DNA of 49,148 nt from Mycobacterium colombiense (GCF_003284935.1 NZ_QMEV01000039.1:1-49148), one strand, 5' to 3'. Positions 1 to 8,980 are shown, counted from the first letter of the stretch. The notes: generated by a model from the letters alone, not told the origin. Program-made: numbers and translations.

Positions 1-1032
1 ATAACGAAGCCGCCCGACGTCGGCGACCAGCGCCTGGGCCACCGGCGGAGGAGGCCCGAGCAGCGTCGCTTCCAGCGCGGCCAGCGTCAGCTTGTCGACC
101 CGCAGGGCGCGCGCGGCCGGGTGGCGCCGGATCCGCACGATCAGCTCGGAACGGCCGAAGAGCAACCCCGCCTGCGGCCCGCCGAGCAGCTTGTCCCCGC
201 TCGCGGTCACCAGGTCGGCGCCGTCGGCCAGCATGGACGTCGCGTCCGGCTCGTCGGGCAGCACCGGGTGCGGCGACAGCAGGCCCGAGCCGATGTCGAC
301 CACCAGGGGGACGTCGAGCTTGCGCAGTTCGGGTGCCAGCGTCGCGACGTCCACGGCCGAGGTGAACCCGGTGACGTGGAAGTTGGACGGATGCACCTTG
401 AGCACGAAACCGGTCTGCGGCCCCAGCGCGTCGGCGTAGTCGCGCAGGCTGGTGCGGTTGGTGGTGCCGACCTCGCGCAGCCGCGACCCGGTGGATTCGA
501 GCAGTTCGGGGATGCGGAAGCCGTCGCCGATTTCCACCAGTTCGCCGCGGCTGAGCACGATCTCCTTGCCTGGGGCCAGCGTCATGGCGGTCAGCAGCAG
601 CGCGGCGGCGTTGTTGTTGACGACGTGCACGCCGCCGGCGGTGGGGACCGCGCCGGCTAACGCGGCCAGCGCACCCCGGCCCCGGCGCGCGCGCCGGCCC
701 GTCGCCAGGTCGAACTCGACGTCGGTGGCCCCGCCCGCGGCGACCACCGCGTCCAGCGCCGCCCGCGACAGCGGGGCGCGGCCCAGATTGGTGTGCACCA
801 CCACGCCGGTGGCGTTGATCACCGGCCGCAGGCTCGAGGCGGTGGCGGGAAGCGCGGCGATCGCGTGTTCGGCGACCTGCTCGGGTGAGATCTCTCCCGC
901 ACGCGCCCGTCGCTGCGCCGCGGTGATCACCGACTTCACCAGCGCGCGGCCCAGGACCCGCTGCGCCGCGGCCAGCCGCGGATCCGCGAGCAGCGTGTCG
1001 GTGCCGGGCACCCGCCGGCGCGGATCGGTCAT
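1..1032 (-). CDS. selA: SelA, L-seryl-tRNA(Sec) selenium transferase (C-terminus cut by window edge)
   Basis: SelA is a PLP enzyme that converts Ser-tRNA(Sec) to Sec-tRNA(Sec) using selenophosphate. The reading frame begins at ATG 1032-1030 and is open to base 1, giving 344 codons. The family is usually 430-470 residues, so roughly the last 90-100 residues lie outside the window. The PLP-lysine motif SGDKLLGGPQAG is visible with the lysine near residue 281. The N-terminus (MTDPRRRVPGTDTLLADPRL) and the central HPSNFHVTGF motif are typical of the family. The gene lies 18 bp downstream of selC on the same strand, so both could share a transcript. selB would be expected just beyond the left edge (inference). 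Confidence 0.95.
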   Translation of the reverse strand, partial: MTDPRRRVPGTDTLLADPRLAAAQRVLGRALVKSVITAAQRRARAGEISPEQVAEHAIAALPATASSLRPVINATGVVVHTNLGRAPLSRAALDAVVAAGGATDVEFDLATGRRARRGRGALAALAGAVPTAGGVHVVNNNAAALLLTAMTLAPGKEIVLSRGELVEIGDGFRIPELLESTGSRLREVGTTNRTSLRDYADALGPQTGFVLKVHPSNFHVTGFTSAVDVATLAPELRKLDVPLVVDIGSGLLSPHPVLPDEPDATSMLADGADLVTASGDKLLGGPQAGLLFGRSELIVRIRRHPAARALRVDKLTLAALEATLLGPPPPVAQALVADVGRLRY

Positions 1033-1050
1033 CGCGGATCCGGAAGAACA

Positions 1051-1145
1051 TGGCGGAGGCGGACGGGAATTGAACCCGCCAACGACAGCGACTGCCGTTC
1101 GACGGTTTTGAAGACCGCGCCGGTCACCAGACCGGACACGCCTCC
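1051..1145 (-). tRNA. selC: tRNA-Sec (anticodon TCA)
   Basis: The minus strand folds as a selenocysteine tRNA of 95 nt including an encoded CCA. The long acceptor stem begins GGAGGCGT and closes with the CGCCTCC stretch before GCCA. The anticodon loop CTTCAAA presents TCA, which reads UGA. A long variable arm (around GTCGAACGGCAGTCGCTGTCG) and the T-loop GGTTCAATTCC are visible. It lies between selA (same strand, downstream) and selD (divergent). It supplies the tRNA that decodes the in-frame TGA of fdhA at 2952. Confidence 0.96.
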
Positions 1146-1190
1146 TTGAGCCATGGCGCCAATTGTCGCAGCCTTCGGCGCGCGGGCACC

Positions 1191-2192
1191 ATGGACGCCG
1201 TGACGTACCGATTGACTCAATACGCCCACGGCGGCGGCTGCGCCTGCAAGATCCCGCCCGGTGAGCTCGAAGACGTCGTCCGCGGTCTGGGCTGGCACCC
1301 GCCGCGCGACCCGGTCGGGGAGCTGCTGGTGGGCCTGGATCACGGCGACGACGCGGCCGTGGTGCGCATTCAGGACGGCACGGCGCTGATCGCGACCACC
1401 GACTTCTTCACCCCGGTGGTGGACGACGCCTACGACTGGGGCCGCATCGCCGCCACCAACGCGCTGTCCGATGTCTACGCGATGGGCGGGCGTCCGGTCG
1501 TCGCGGTGAACCTGCTGGGTTGGCCGCGCGAGGTGCTGCCGTTCGAGCTGGCCACCGAGACGCTGCGCGGCGGGCTGGATGTGTGCGCAGTGGCCGGCTG
1601 CCACCTGGCCGGCGGGCACAGCGTCGACGACCCCGAACCCAAGTACGGGCTGGCGGTCACCGGGATCGCCGACCCAAAGTGCTTGCTGCGCAACGATTCC
1701 GGCAAGCCCGGCACGCCGCTGTCGCTGACCAAGCCGCTCGGTGTCGGCGTACTGAACAACCGGCACAAGGCCACCGGGGAGCGCTTCGAAGAGGCGGTCG
1801 CCGTGATGACCACGCTCAACGCCGACGCGGCCGCCGCGGCGCTGGCGGCCGGGGTCGAATGTGCCACCGACGTCACCGGTTTCGGGTTGCTTGGGCATCT
1901 GCACAAGCTGGCGCGGGCCAGCGGCGTGACGGCCGTGATCGATTCGGCGGCGGTGCCCTACCTGGACGGCGCGCGTGCGGCGCTGGCCGCCGGCTACTTG
2001 TCCGGCGGCACCCGGCGAAACCTCGACTGGGTGGCGCCGCACGTCGACCTGTCCGCCGTCGCGCAGGACGACGCCCTGTTGCTCGCCGACGCGCAGACCT
2101 CCGGTGGGCTGCTGATCGCCGGGGAGATTCCGGGAGCGCCCGTCATCGGCGAATTGATACCGCGCGGCGAGCACACCATCGTGGTGCGCTGA
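1191..2192 (+). CDS. selD: SelD, selenophosphate synthase
   Basis: SelD makes selenophosphate from selenide and ATP for SelA. From ATG 1191 the protein is 333 residues. This start puts the active-site Cys at 17 and the catalytic Lys at 20 (HGGGCACK), the same numbering as E. coli SelD, which argues against the longer TTG start at 1146. This is the Cys form, so SelD is not itself a selenoprotein here. The ATP-binding motif region (DFFTPVVDD, GGRPVVAVNLLGWP) and the C-terminal DVTGFGLLGH and TSGGLL motifs are all present. It diverges from selC with only 45 bp between them. Confidence 0.96.
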   Translation: MDAVTYRLTQYAHGGGCACKIPPGELEDVVRGLGWHPPRDPVGELLVGLDHGDDAAVVRIQDGTALIATTDFFTPVVDDAYDWGRIAATNALSDVYAMGGRPVVAVNLLGWPREVLPFELATETLRGGLDVCAVAGCHLAGGHSVDDPEPKYGLAVTGIADPKCLLRNDSGKPGTPLSLTKPLGVGVLNNRHKATGERFEEAVAVMTTLNADAAAAALAAGVECATDVTGFGLLGHLHKLARASGVTAVIDSAAVPYLDGARAALAAGYLSGGTRRNLDWVAPHVDLSAVAQDDALLLADAQTSGGLLIAGEIPGAPVIGELIPRGEHTIVVR

Positions 2193-2215
2193 TCGGACCC
2201 ACGGCACTAGGTCGC

Positions 2216-2384
2216 ATGGCGACCCGCCGCGCTCGGCTTCGCCGCGCTTGCGATCGCCACTAGGTGACAACGTGGCGACCCGCCGCGCTCGGCTTCGCCG
2301 CGCTTGCGATCGCCACTAGGTGACAACGTGGCGACCCGCCGCGCTCGGCTTCGCCGCGCTTGCGATCGCCACTAGGGTGACAAC
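2216..2384 (+). repeat. 56-bp tandem repeat, three copies, with mini-ORFs in front of fdhA
   Basis: Three near-identical 56-bp units start at 2216, 2272 and 2328. The third has one extra G and runs directly into the fdhA start. Each unit opens with ATG or GTG followed by GGCGACCCGCCGCGCTC and ends CACTAG(G)GTGACAAC. Read from its first codon, each encodes the same 15-residue Arg-rich peptide (ATRRARLRRACDRH after the start) and then TAG. The sequence between a TAG and the next start resembles the bases just before the fdhA ATG. Each unit also contains GGCGA...TCGCC inverted arms. Copy number could vary between strains (inference). The fdhA promoter and ribosome binding site must lie within or before this array. 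Confidence 0.9.
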
Positions 2385-5300
2385 ATGGCCCTGCGCAAAG
2401 TGTTCCTGGAATGGCCCGTCCTGCGCCAGTTGCGGTCGACGGACAAACTCGGCCGCGGCTCGGCGGTGACCTCCAAACACACCCGCGCGCTGGCCCCGCG
2501 CACCACCACGGCTGACCGTGTCGTGCAAAGCGTGTGCCCGTACTGCGCCGTCGGCTGCGGGCAGCGGGTGTACGTGAAGGACGAGCGCGTCGTGCAGATC
2601 GAGGGCGATCCCGACTCGCCGATCTCGCGAGGCCGGTTGTGCCCCAAGGGTTCTGCCAGCGAGCAGCTGGTGAATTCGCCGGGACGTCAGCTGCAGGTGC
2701 TTTACCGGCCGCCCCGGGCCACCGAGTGGCAACCGCTGGAGCTGGACACCGCGATCGACATGATCGCCGACCGCTTCGTGGAATCACGCCGCAACAGTTG
2801 GCAGGACATCGACAAGAAGGGCAACCTGCTGCGCCGCACTATGGGTATCGCCGCGCTCGGCGGCGCCACCCTGGACAACGAAGAGAACTACCTCATCAAG
2901 AAGCTCTTCACCGCCGCGGGCGCCATTCAGATCGAGAACCAAGCTCGTATTTGACACAGCGCCACGGTTCCCGGTCTGGGAGCCTCCTTCGGGCGCGGCG
3001 GCGCCACCCAATCACTGCAAGACATGGCCAATGCCGACTGCATCGTCATCCAGGGCTCCAACATGGCCGAGTGTCACCCGGTGGGCTTCCAGTGGGTGGA
3101 AGAGGCCAGGGCGCGCGGCGCCCGGCTGATCCACGTCGACCCGCGCTTCACCCGCACCTCGGCGGTCGCCGACCGGCACATCCCGATCCGCGCCGGTTCG
3201 GACGTGGTGCTGCTCGGCGCGCTGATCAACCACGTCCTGTCCAACGACCTGTGGTTCAAGGAGTACGTCGTCGCGTACACCAACGCCGCCACCCTGATCA
3301 ACGAAAGCTTCAGGGACGCCGAGGATCTCGGTGGCCTGTTCTCCGGCTTCGATCCCGAGACCGGTCAGTACGACACCTCGAGCTGGGCCTACGAAGAGCG
3401 GGATGACAGCGATCTCGACTCGCCCGCCACCGGCCACCCGCACGGCGCCACCGCATCGCAGAGCGCGGCGGGTGACGAGCACGGCAGCGGCGGCCCACCG
3501 CTGGCGCACGCCCGGGTGCAGCGCGACGAAACCCTGCAGCACCCGCGGACGGTGTTCCAGATCCTCAAGCGCCACTACGCCCGCTACACCCCGGAGATGG
3601 TCAAGGACGTCTGCGGTATCGGCCGCGAAGATTTCGACTACCTGGCCCGGTCCATCGTGGAGAACTCCGGGCGCGAGCGCACCACCTGCTTCGCCTACGC
3701 CGTCGGCTGGACCCAGCACACCCTGGGCGCCCAATTCATCCGCACCGCAACGATTTTGCAGCTGCTGATGGGCAACGTCGGCCGCCCGGGCAGCGGCATC
3801 ATGGCGCTGCGCGGTCACGCCACCATCCAGGGCTCCACCGACATCCCCACGCTGTTCAACCTGCTGCCCGGCTACCTGCCGATGCCCAAGGCGGGCATGC
3901 ACGACACCCTCGCCGACTACCTCGACGCGGTCGGATCCAAGAAGCAGAAGGGATTCTGGGCCAACGCCGACGCCTACACCGTCAGCCTGCTCAAGGCGTG
4001 GTGGGGGGACGCGGCGACCGCCGACAACGACTGGGCGTATGACTATCTGCCGCGGTTGTCCGGCCCGCACGGCACCTATCAGACCGTGATGGGGATGCTC
4101 GACGACGAGGTCGAGGGCTACTTCCTGCTCGGGCAGAACCCCGCTGTCGGTTCGGCCCACGGCCGCATGCAGCGCATGGGCATGTCGCATCTCAAGTGGC
4201 TGGTGGTCCGCGATCTCAACCTGATCGAATCGGCCACCTGGTGGAAGGACGGACCCGAGATCGCCTCGGGCGAGCTGAAGACCTCGGAGATCGAGACCGA
4301 GGTGTTCTTCCTGCCCGCCGCCACGCACGTGGAGAAGGCTGGATCGTTCACCCAGACGCAGCGGCTGGTGCAGTGGCGGCACAAGGCCGTCGAGCCGCCG
4401 GGCCAGTGCCAGAGCGAACTGCAGTTCTTCTACGAGCTCGGCAAGCGGATCCGGCAACGGCTGGCCGGATCGACCGACGAGCGCGACCGGCCGCTGCTGG
4501 ACCTGACGTGGGACTACCCGACCGACGAGCACGGCGAACCCGACGGGGAGGCGGTGCTGGCCGAGGTCAACGGATACCGCGTCGACGGCGCCGGACCGCT
4601 GACGTCCTACACCGAGCTGCGCGCCGACGGGTCGACCGCCGCCGGGTGCTGGATCTACACCGGGGTGTACGCGAACGCCACCAACCAGGCCGCGCGCCGG
4701 GTGCCGCACGGCGGTGCGTCGCCGAGCCAATCGGAATGGGGCTGGGCGTGGCCCGCCGACCGGCGGGTGCTCTACAACCGCGCGTCGGCCGACCCGGCCG
4801 GCAGGCCGTGGAGCGAGCGCAAACGTTACGTCTGGTGGGACGAGGGGCAGGGCCGCTGGGTCGGCTACGACGTGCCCGACTTCGTGGTCGACCGGGCCCC
4901 CGGCAGCCGCCCCGACCCCGATCTCGGTGGACCGGACGCGCTGGCCGGCGACGACCCGTTCATCATGCAGGCCGACGGCAAGGGCTGGCTGTTCGCGCCG
5001 AAGGGTGTGGTCGATGGGCCGCTGCCCACTCATTACGAGCCGCAGGAGTCACCGGTGGCCAACGCGCTGTACCCCCAGCAGCGCAGCCCGGCGCGAATCG
5101 TGTTCCCGCGCAAGGACAATCTGAGCGCACCCAGCGCCGGCGACCCGGGCGCTGACGTTTACCCGTACGTCTTCACCACCTACCGGCTCACCGAGCATCA
5201 CACCGCGGGCGGCATGAGCCGGTGGCTGCCCTACCTGTCCGAGCTGCAACCGGAGATGTTCTGCGAGGTGTCCCCGGAACTGGCGGCCGAACGCGGCCTG

Positions 5301-5696
5301 GAGCCCTACGGGTGGGCCACCATCATCTCGCCGCGGGCCGCGATCGAGGCCCGCGTGCTGGTCACCCAACGGGTCAGCCCGCTCCTCATCAACGGCCACA
5401 CCGTGCACCAGATCGGCCTGCCCTACCACTGGGGGGTCGGCAGCGACGCGGTGGTCAGCGGGGACGCGGCCAACGACCTGCTCGGTGTGACGCTGGACCC
5501 CAACGTGCAGATCCAGGAATCCAAGGCGGGGGCGTGTGACATCCGTCCGGGCCGCCGCCCGCAGGGCGAGGAGCTGTTGCGGCTGATCGCCGACTACCAG
5601 TCACGCTCGGGCGTCACCACCGAGACCGGTAATGAACGGGTGAGCGATTCCGTCTGGGAAGGGGGAGCCGATGGGCCAGCTGACCGGACCGACTGA
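2385..5696 (+). CDS. fdhA: Formate dehydrogenase catalytic subunit, selenoprotein with in-frame TGA
   Basis: This is a molybdopterin bis-MGD formate dehydrogenase alpha subunit of 1103 residues, including selenocysteine. The frame opens at ATG 2385, meets TGA at 2952-2954 (residue 190) and continues in the same frame to 5696. The TGA lies in ARI-U-HSATVPGLG, exactly where formate dehydrogenases carry Sec or Cys before His. A 4Fe-4S motif is at C51-C54-C58 and C86. The downstream part shows the family blocks DCIVIQGSNMAECHPVGF, LLMGNVGRPGSG and QNPAVGSAHG. No twin-arginine signal is visible, so the subunit probably stays cytoplasmic. fdhB overlaps its last 26 nt. An annotation that ends at the TGA would split it into two false ORFs. 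Confidence 0.96.
2952..2984 (+). promoter_or_regulatory. Sec codon and bacterial SECIS hairpin in fdhA
   Basis: TGA 2952-2954 is followed by a hairpin at 2966-2984. The arms are GGTTCCC (2966-2972) and GGGAGCC (2978-2984), all seven positions pairing with one G-T wobble, and the loop is GGTCT (2973-2977). The E. coli fdhF SECIS has the same GGUCU apical loop and a similar distance from the UGA, and SelB binds there. The 11-nt gap from the stop codon is appropriate for recoding. Confidence 0.93.
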
Positions 5697-6654
5697 CCCG
5701 GCCGCGGCCGCCGGGTGGCCGGATGCCAAGCCGCGCAAGGGTTTTTTCACCGATACCTCGATCTGCATCGGCTGCAAGGCCTGCGAGGTCGCGTGCAAGG
5801 AGTGGAACCGCAACCCGCGCGACGGCGACCTGGAGCTGCTCGGGTCGTCGTACGACAACACCGGCGCGCTGGGCGCCAGCACGTGGCGGCACGTCGCCTT
5901 CATCGAGCAGGGCCGCGACCGCATCGAAGAGGCCCGCGAATCCGGCCGTGCGCTGATCAATCTCGGCATGCCCGCCCTGCCTGGCGCCGCGAAAACCGCT
6001 GAGGCCGAACTGGTTTCGCAGCCCCCGCACACCCCGGAGTTCCGCTGGTTGATGTCGTCGGACGTGTGCAAGCATTGCACCCACGCCGGCTGCCTGGACG
6101 TCTGCCCGACGGGAGCGCTGTTCCGCACCGAGTTCGGCACGGTGGTGGTGCAGCACGACGTCTGCAACGGCTGTGGCACGTGCGTGGCGGGCTGCCCCTT
6201 CGGCGTGGTCGAACGGCGCAGCGACGGCACCTACGCGACGCCGGCGGAACGTCCGGGTCGGCCGAAGGAGGAGTACGTCACCGGCGTCGCCCAGAAGTGC
6301 ACGCTCTGCTACGACCGGCTGGTCGAGGACCAGATACCGGCGTGCGCCCAGACCTGCCCGACAACGTCGATCAAGTTCGGCGATCACGACGAGCTGGTGG
6401 CCCAGGCGCGCGAGCGCGTCGCCCAGCTGCACGCCGAGGGACGCACCGAGGCAAGGCTTTACGGCGCCAACGAGAACGACGGCGTCGGCGGCACCGGGTC
6501 GGTATTCCTGCTGCTCGACGAGCCGGAGGTCTACGGGCTGCCGCCCGACCCGCGGGTGTGCACGGCCGACCTGCCGACCATGGTCAAGCGAGCCGGCCTG
6601 GCCGCGGCCGGCATGGTCGGCGCGGCCGCGCTGGCATTCTGGAGGAGTCGATGA
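5671..6654 (+). CDS. fdhB: Formate dehydrogenase iron-sulfur subunit
   Basis: This 327-residue ferredoxin-type electron-transfer subunit should pass electrons from FdhA to the membrane subunit. Four Cys clusters are visible: CIGCKACEVAC near residue 31, CKHCTHAGCLDVC near 133, CNGCGTCVAGC near 165, and CTLCY with CAQTCP near 210-230. These fit four 4Fe-4S centres. The C-terminus has one hydrophobic segment (about residues 306-324) that could anchor it to the membrane. ATG 5671 follows GGGGGAG and overlaps fdhA by 26 nt. Its stop overlaps the fdhC start as ATGA (6651-6654), which suggests translational coupling. Confidence 0.94.
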   Translation: MGQLTGPTDPAAAAGWPDAKPRKGFFTDTSICIGCKACEVACKEWNRNPRDGDLELLGSSYDNTGALGASTWRHVAFIEQGRDRIEEARESGRALINLGMPALPGAAKTAEAELVSQPPHTPEFRWLMSSDVCKHCTHAGCLDVCPTGALFRTEFGTVVVQHDVCNGCGTCVAGCPFGVVERRSDGTYATPAERPGRPKEEYVTGVAQKCTLCYDRLVEDQIPACAQTCPTTSIKFGDHDELVAQARERVAQLHAEGRTEARLYGANENDGVGGTGSVFLLLDEPEVYGLPPDPRVCTADLPTMVKRAGLAAAGMVGAAALAFWRSR

Positions 6655-7736
6655 GCACCTCGGAATTCGACAGCTTCCGTCCGCCCGAGCCCAAGGGCGG
6701 CAAGCGCCGCAAAGGCAGGCGCGCCGGGCGCCGCGGCGCCGCGGACGGCTCACGCGAGATGCCGATGGTTCCCGACGCCGAGTTCACCTCGTACTACGGG
6801 CGGCCGGTGGTCAAGCCCGCGCCGTGGGGACACGAAGTGGCGGCGTACCTGTTCCTGGGGGGCGTCGCCGGTGGGTCGGGTCTGCTGGCGGCCGGTGCCC
6901 AGCTCACCGGTCGAAACACGTTGCGCCGCAACACAAGGCTGTCCGCCCTGATCGCAGTGGCCCTGGGCGCCGTCGCCCTGGTGAAAGATCTCGGCCGCCC
7001 CGAGCGCTTCGTCAACATGCTGCGGACGGTCAAGTTGACCTCGCCGATGAGCATCGGCTCGTGGATTCTGAGCTTGTTCTCGGCGGGCATCGGGGTGGCC
7101 GCGGCCGCCGAGGTCGACCGGATGACCGGCGAGCGAATCCCGTTGGGCCCGTTGCGGCCCGTGCTGCGCGCTGTGGAGGGGCCGGCCGGATTGGAGGCCG
7201 CCGTGTTCTCGGCGCCGCTGGCGGTCTACACCGCGGTGCTGCTCACCGACACGGCGACCCCGACGTGGAACGCGGCATATCGAGACCTGCCGTTCGTGTT
7301 CGTCAGCTCGGCGAGCTTGGCCGCGTCGGGGTTGGCGATGATCACCACGCCGGTGGCCGAGGCCGGGCCCGCGCGCAAGCTGGCCGTCATCGGCGCGGTC
7401 AGCGATCTGATCTCCGCCAGATTCACCGAGTTCCGGATGGACCCGGTGACCAGGGAGCCGCTGCACCACGGCACGCCGGGCCGGTTGCTACAGGGGAGCG
7501 AATTGCTCGCCGCCGCAGGCGGTTTGGGCGCGCTGTTGGGCGGCCGGCACCGGGGCGTCGCCGCCGTGTCCGGCCTGGCGCTGCTGGCGGCATCGGCCAT
7601 GCTGAGGTTCGGATTCTTCGAGGCGGGCAGGGAATCGGCCGCCGACCCCCGCTACACCATCGAGCCGCAGAAGCGCCGGCTCGCCGCGCGCAGGGCCGCC
7701 GGCGTGACCGGGGACGCGATCACCACCGCGGACTGA
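6651..7736 (+). CDS. NrfD/PsrC-type membrane subunit of formate dehydrogenase
   Basis: This 361-residue polytopic membrane protein is of the NrfD/polysulfide reductase membrane-subunit family and likely passes electrons to quinone. It starts at ATG 6651, overlapping the fdhB stop. The first 45 residues are basic and soluble, followed by FTSYYGRPVVKPAPWGHE and the NrfD-like glycine-rich helix YLFLGGVAGGSGLLAAG. Further features include a conserved DLGRPERFVNMLRTVKLTSPMS-type stretch and several hydrophobic helices to about residue 330. With no Tat signal on FdhA, the active site probably faces the cytoplasm (inference). An fdhC label would be by position only. Confidence 0.88.
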   Translation: MSTSEFDSFRPPEPKGGKRRKGRRAGRRGAADGSREMPMVPDAEFTSYYGRPVVKPAPWGHEVAAYLFLGGVAGGSGLLAAGAQLTGRNTLRRNTRLSALIAVALGAVALVKDLGRPERFVNMLRTVKLTSPMSIGSWILSLFSAGIGVAAAAEVDRMTGERIPLGPLRPVLRAVEGPAGLEAAVFSAPLAVYTAVLLTDTATPTWNAAYRDLPFVFVSSASLAASGLAMITTPVAEAGPARKLAVIGAVSDLISARFTEFRMDPVTREPLHHGTPGRLLQGSELLAAAGGLGALLGGRHRGVAAVSGLALLAASAMLRFGFFEAGRESAADPRYTIEPQKRRLAARRAAGVTGDAITTAD

Positions 7737-7772
7737 GGATGCGGACGCGGCGCGGGGTGGCACGACGGCGTC

Positions 7773-7796
7773 GTTTGCGCCCTGCGTAGTCGGGTA
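7773..7796 (+). promoter_or_regulatory. SigF-type promoter before the F420-dependent oxidoreductase
   Basis: GTTT at 7773-7776 and GGGTA at 7792-7796 are separated by 15 nt, matching the mycobacterial SigF consensus (GTTT, 15-17 nt, GGGTA). Transcription would start at about 7803-7808, at or just before ATG 7808, so the mRNA would be leaderless or nearly so. Confidence 0.7.
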
Positions 7797-7807
7797 CTCC
7801 GTCACGC

Positions 7808-8794
7808 ATGACGAATTTTGGCTACACTTTGATGACCGAGCAGAGTGGACCCAAAGACCTTGTCCGGTATGCGGTTTCGGCGGAAGAGCGTGGCTTCGAC
7901 TTCCAGGTGTGTAGTGATCATTTCTCGCCGTGGCTGACCACGCAGGGGCATGCGCCGAACGCCTGGGCGGTGCTGGGTGCGGTGGCACAGGCCACCGAGC
8001 GGGTCGACCTCTACACCTATGTGACGTGCCCGACCATGCGCTATCACCCCGCCGTCGTCGCCCAGCAGGCGGCCACGGTGCAGATCCTGTCCGACGGACG
8101 GTTCACCCTGGGTCTGGGCAGCGGTGAAAACCTCAACGAACACGTCGTCGGCAAGGGCTGGCCCACCGTCACGCGGCGGCAGGACATGCTGCGCGAGGCC
8201 ATCAAGATCATCCGCGAGCTGTTCGGCGGTCAACTGGTGGACTTCACCGGCGACTACTTCCAGGTCGATTCGGCCCGGCTCTGGGACGTGCCCGACGTCC
8301 CAGTCGGCATCGGGGTCGCGATCGGCGGCACCAAGGCCGTCGACAAGTTCGCCAAGTTGGCCGACCACCTGATCGCCACGGAGCCCAAGAAGGAGCTGGT
8401 CGACGCCTGGCACGGCGCCCGCCAGGCCGCCAACCTGGCCGGCGGCGGACGCGTGGTCGGCCAGATTCCGGTGTCCTGGGATCCCGACCGCGACACGGCG
8501 GTGAAGCGAGCGCACGACCAGTTCCGCTGGTTTGCCGGCGGCTGGAAGGTCAACGCCGATCTGCCGACGCCGGCCGGCTTTGCGGGTGCGACCCAGTACG
8601 TGCGGCCCGAAGACGTCGCCGAGACCATTCCCTGCGGTCCCGACCTCGATGCCATCGTCGAGGGTGTGCGGCCGTACTGGGAGGCCGGGTTCACCGATAT
8701 CGCGCTCGTGCAGATCGGCGGCGACGCCCAGGAGCGGTTCCTCGCCGAAGCCGCCGAGCCGTTGCTCGCGGCGCTGCGCGACGCAGCGAACTGA
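7808..8794 (+). CDS. F420-dependent LLM-class oxidoreductase (TIGR03557-like)
   Basis: This 328-residue luciferase-like TIM-barrel protein is of the F420-dependent glucose-6-phosphate dehydrogenase/LLM class. Typical blocks are MTNFGYTLMTEQSGP at the start, RGFDFQVCSDHFSPW, MRYHPAVVAQQAATVQ, RFTLGLGSGENLNEHV and GGTKAVDKFAKLADHLI. The substrate cannot be read from sequence. F420-dependent glucose-6-phosphate dehydrogenase itself is one relative, but residues that would prove that specificity were not checked. No Shine-Dalgarno sequence precedes ATG 7808, consistent with a leaderless transcript from the SigF-type promoter at 7773-7796. Confidence 0.88.
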   Translation: MTNFGYTLMTEQSGPKDLVRYAVSAEERGFDFQVCSDHFSPWLTTQGHAPNAWAVLGAVAQATERVDLYTYVTCPTMRYHPAVVAQQAATVQILSDGRFTLGLGSGENLNEHVVGKGWPTVTRRQDMLREAIKIIRELFGGQLVDFTGDYFQVDSARLWDVPDVPVGIGVAIGGTKAVDKFAKLADHLIATEPKKELVDAWHGARQAANLAGGGRVVGQIPVSWDPDRDTAVKRAHDQFRWFAGGWKVNADLPTPAGFAGATQYVRPEDVAETIPCGPDLDAIVEGVRPYWEAGFTDIALVQIGGDAQERFLAEAAEPLLAALRDAAN

Positions 8795-8799
8795 CCGCA

Positions 8800-8824
8800 G
8801 GTTTGACCGCTTTCCGCTCGGGTA
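8800..8824 (+). promoter_or_regulatory. SigF-type promoter before the 8981 gene
   Basis: GGTTT at 8800-8804 and GGGTA at 8820-8824 are separated by 15 nt, the best full match to the SigF consensus in the window. It would give a leader of about 150 nt before GTG 8981 and could drive the 8981-9989 gene pair. Confidence 0.7.
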
Positions 8825-8980
8825 CCCGCGTCGCAGTCGTGCGGCAGCCGGCCAACGCCCGTCGGGACGGCGGTGCGGCGGGAGTGAGCACCGCGTTCGG
8901 GCGGTGTTGGCCCCGCAAATCGCTGTAACACCGCCGTGGCGCGGATGTCGGCGCGGCGGCAAAGCTAGGGGGAGTGGAAG

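Noticed and set aside
1029..2270. Long minus-strand ORF (413 codons) across selC and selD
   Set aside because: It runs antisense to the clear selD and tRNA-Sec genes, and its composition is that of a high-GC shadow frame.
2385..3023. fdhA read as a disrupted pseudogene because of the TGA
   Set aside because: The frame is intact on both sides, the TGA is at the active-site position, and a SECIS hairpin plus selA, selC and selD are adjacent.
3012..5033. 673-codon minus-strand ORF
   Set aside because: It is antisense to fdhA and an artefact of high-GC codon structure.
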